7,170 nucleotides of DNA, from NCBI GenBank assembly GCA_013138705.1, contig WTCF01000210.1:1-7170 (forward strand), in the 5' to 3' direction. Source of the stretch: Deltaproteobacteria bacterium. Its GTDB lineage: Bacteria; Desulfobacterota; Dissulfuribacteria; Dissulfuribacterales; UBA3076. Under the pieces are notes generated by a model that was given only the letters and a program-made list of their open reading frames with translations, was not told where the DNA came from and did not search any database. Both the position numbers and the translations under genes were made by a program. Of the stretch, positions 6,594-7,170 are shown one piece after another. Within the stretch, counting starts at the first letter, position 1, and each line of letters begins with the position of its first letter.

Positions 6594-7170
6594 ATGATAA
6601 AATTAAAAACACAGATAAATGACATGGCCTTCTCCTTTGAAACAGGACGTTTGGCCAAGCAGTCTAACGGCGCCATTTTGGCCAGCCTGGGAGAAACCGT
6701 AGTCCTGGTGACAGCGGTAACCTCCGGTAAAACACGAGAAGGAATAGACTACCTGCCACTCATGGTAGACTACCAGGAGATGTTCTACGGATCAGGTCGA
6801 ATACCCGGAAATTATTTCCGTAGGGAGATCGGAAGACCCAGCGAAAAAGAAACCCTGACCTCACGATTTATAGATCGTCCACTTCGGCCCAGATTTCCTG
6901 ATGGATACGCCTACGATACCCAGATAATAGCAACGATGCTTTCTTTAGATACCGAGGTCGATCCTGATGTAGTTGCCATTACTGCGGCATCCGCAGCCCT
7001 TTGTATCTCAGATATACCATTTGACGGCCCTATTGCCGGCGTGAGAGTGGGAAGGGCGGAAGGTAAATTCGTAGTTAATCCTACCAAGACCCAGCTTTCG
7101 AATTCCGATCTTAACATCATTGTTGCCGGTACTAGAAACGCCATAGTTATGGTAGAGGGTTGGGCCGCGG
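6594..7170 (+). CDS. pnp: Polyribonucleotide nucleotidyltransferase (PNPase), N-terminal part (3' end missing)
   Basis: PNPase degrades RNA 3' to 5' by phosphorolysis, releasing nucleoside diphosphates, and forms a trimer that often joins the degradosome. The frame is open to the right edge, giving 192 residues of an enzyme usually around 700. The visible part is the first RNase PH-like domain: FETGRLAKQSNGAIL and ETVVLVTAV near the start, then DYLPLMVDYQEMFYGSGRIPG, FRREIGRPSEKE, and the RNA-contacting SRFIDRPLRPRFP segment, followed by the DPDVVAITAASAAL helix. ATG 6594 gives the usual N-terminus; a modest TAGGA lies at 6578-6582. The catalytic second PH domain and the KH and S1 domains lie outside the window. 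No frameshift is visible. Confidence 0.97.
   Translation, partial: MIKLKTQINDMAFSFETGRLAKQSNGAILASLGETVVLVTAVTSGKTREGIDYLPLMVDYQEMFYGSGRIPGNYFRREIGRPSEKETLTSRFIDRPLRPRFPDGYAYDTQIIATMLSLDTEVDPDVVAITAASAALCISDIPFDGPIAGVRVGRAEGKFVVNPTKTQLSNSDLNIIVAGTRNAIVMVEGWAA

Noticed and set aside
1..7170. Mobile elements, CRISPR arrays, tRNA or rRNA genes, defence-type systems
   Set aside because: No inverted terminal repeats, spaced repeats, transposase or cloverleaf-like sequence was seen; the window is fully accounted for by a housekeeping operon.

Overview
The window is a conserved bacterial housekeeping cluster for transcription, translation initiation, ribosome maturation and RNA turnover. All genes are on the + strand in the order nusA (3' end only) - infB - DUF503 gene (ylxP type) - rbfA - nrnA - truB - rpsO - pnp (5' end only). 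Base composition is moderate. The gene order (a DUF503 gene between infB and rbfA, a DHH-family nrnA between rbfA and truB) and the style of the IF2 and NusA sequences suggest a deltaproteobacterial lineage (Desulfobacterota-like). That placement is inferred from synteny and sequence feel, not from a search.

Layout. Positions 1-545 hold the end of NusA (last KH domain, a C-terminal helical repeat and an acidic tail). Positions 546-762 form the only sizeable gap before infB. This is where many bacteria carry ylxR (rnpM); no intact copy is present, but one frame stays open across the gap and looks like a decayed or highly diverged ylxR. A short inverted repeat with two mutually exclusive pairings lies just ahead of infB. 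Positions 763-5190 hold infB, the DUF503 gene, rbfA and nrnA, separated by 3 and 10 nt and then overlapping by 4 nt. truB follows from 5183, overlapping nrnA by 8 nt. rpsO (6208-6477) has its own strong Shine-Dalgarno. A 116-nt spacer with a foldable leader separates rpsO from pnp, which starts at 6594 and runs off the right edge.

Together the genes cover transcription elongation/antitermination (NusA), initiator tRNA placement (IF2), 30S maturation (RbfA, S15), tRNA U55 modification (TruB), 3'-to-5' RNA decay (PNPase) and removal of the short oligonucleotides left by decay (NrnA). The tight spacing and overlaps imply co-transcription and translational coupling. I see no mobile element, CRISPR array, rRNA or tRNA gene, and no sign of horizontal transfer. 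I did not find a new system here. The points most worth a second look are the ylxR-like remnant, the inverted repeats before infB, and the rpsO-pnp leader structure.
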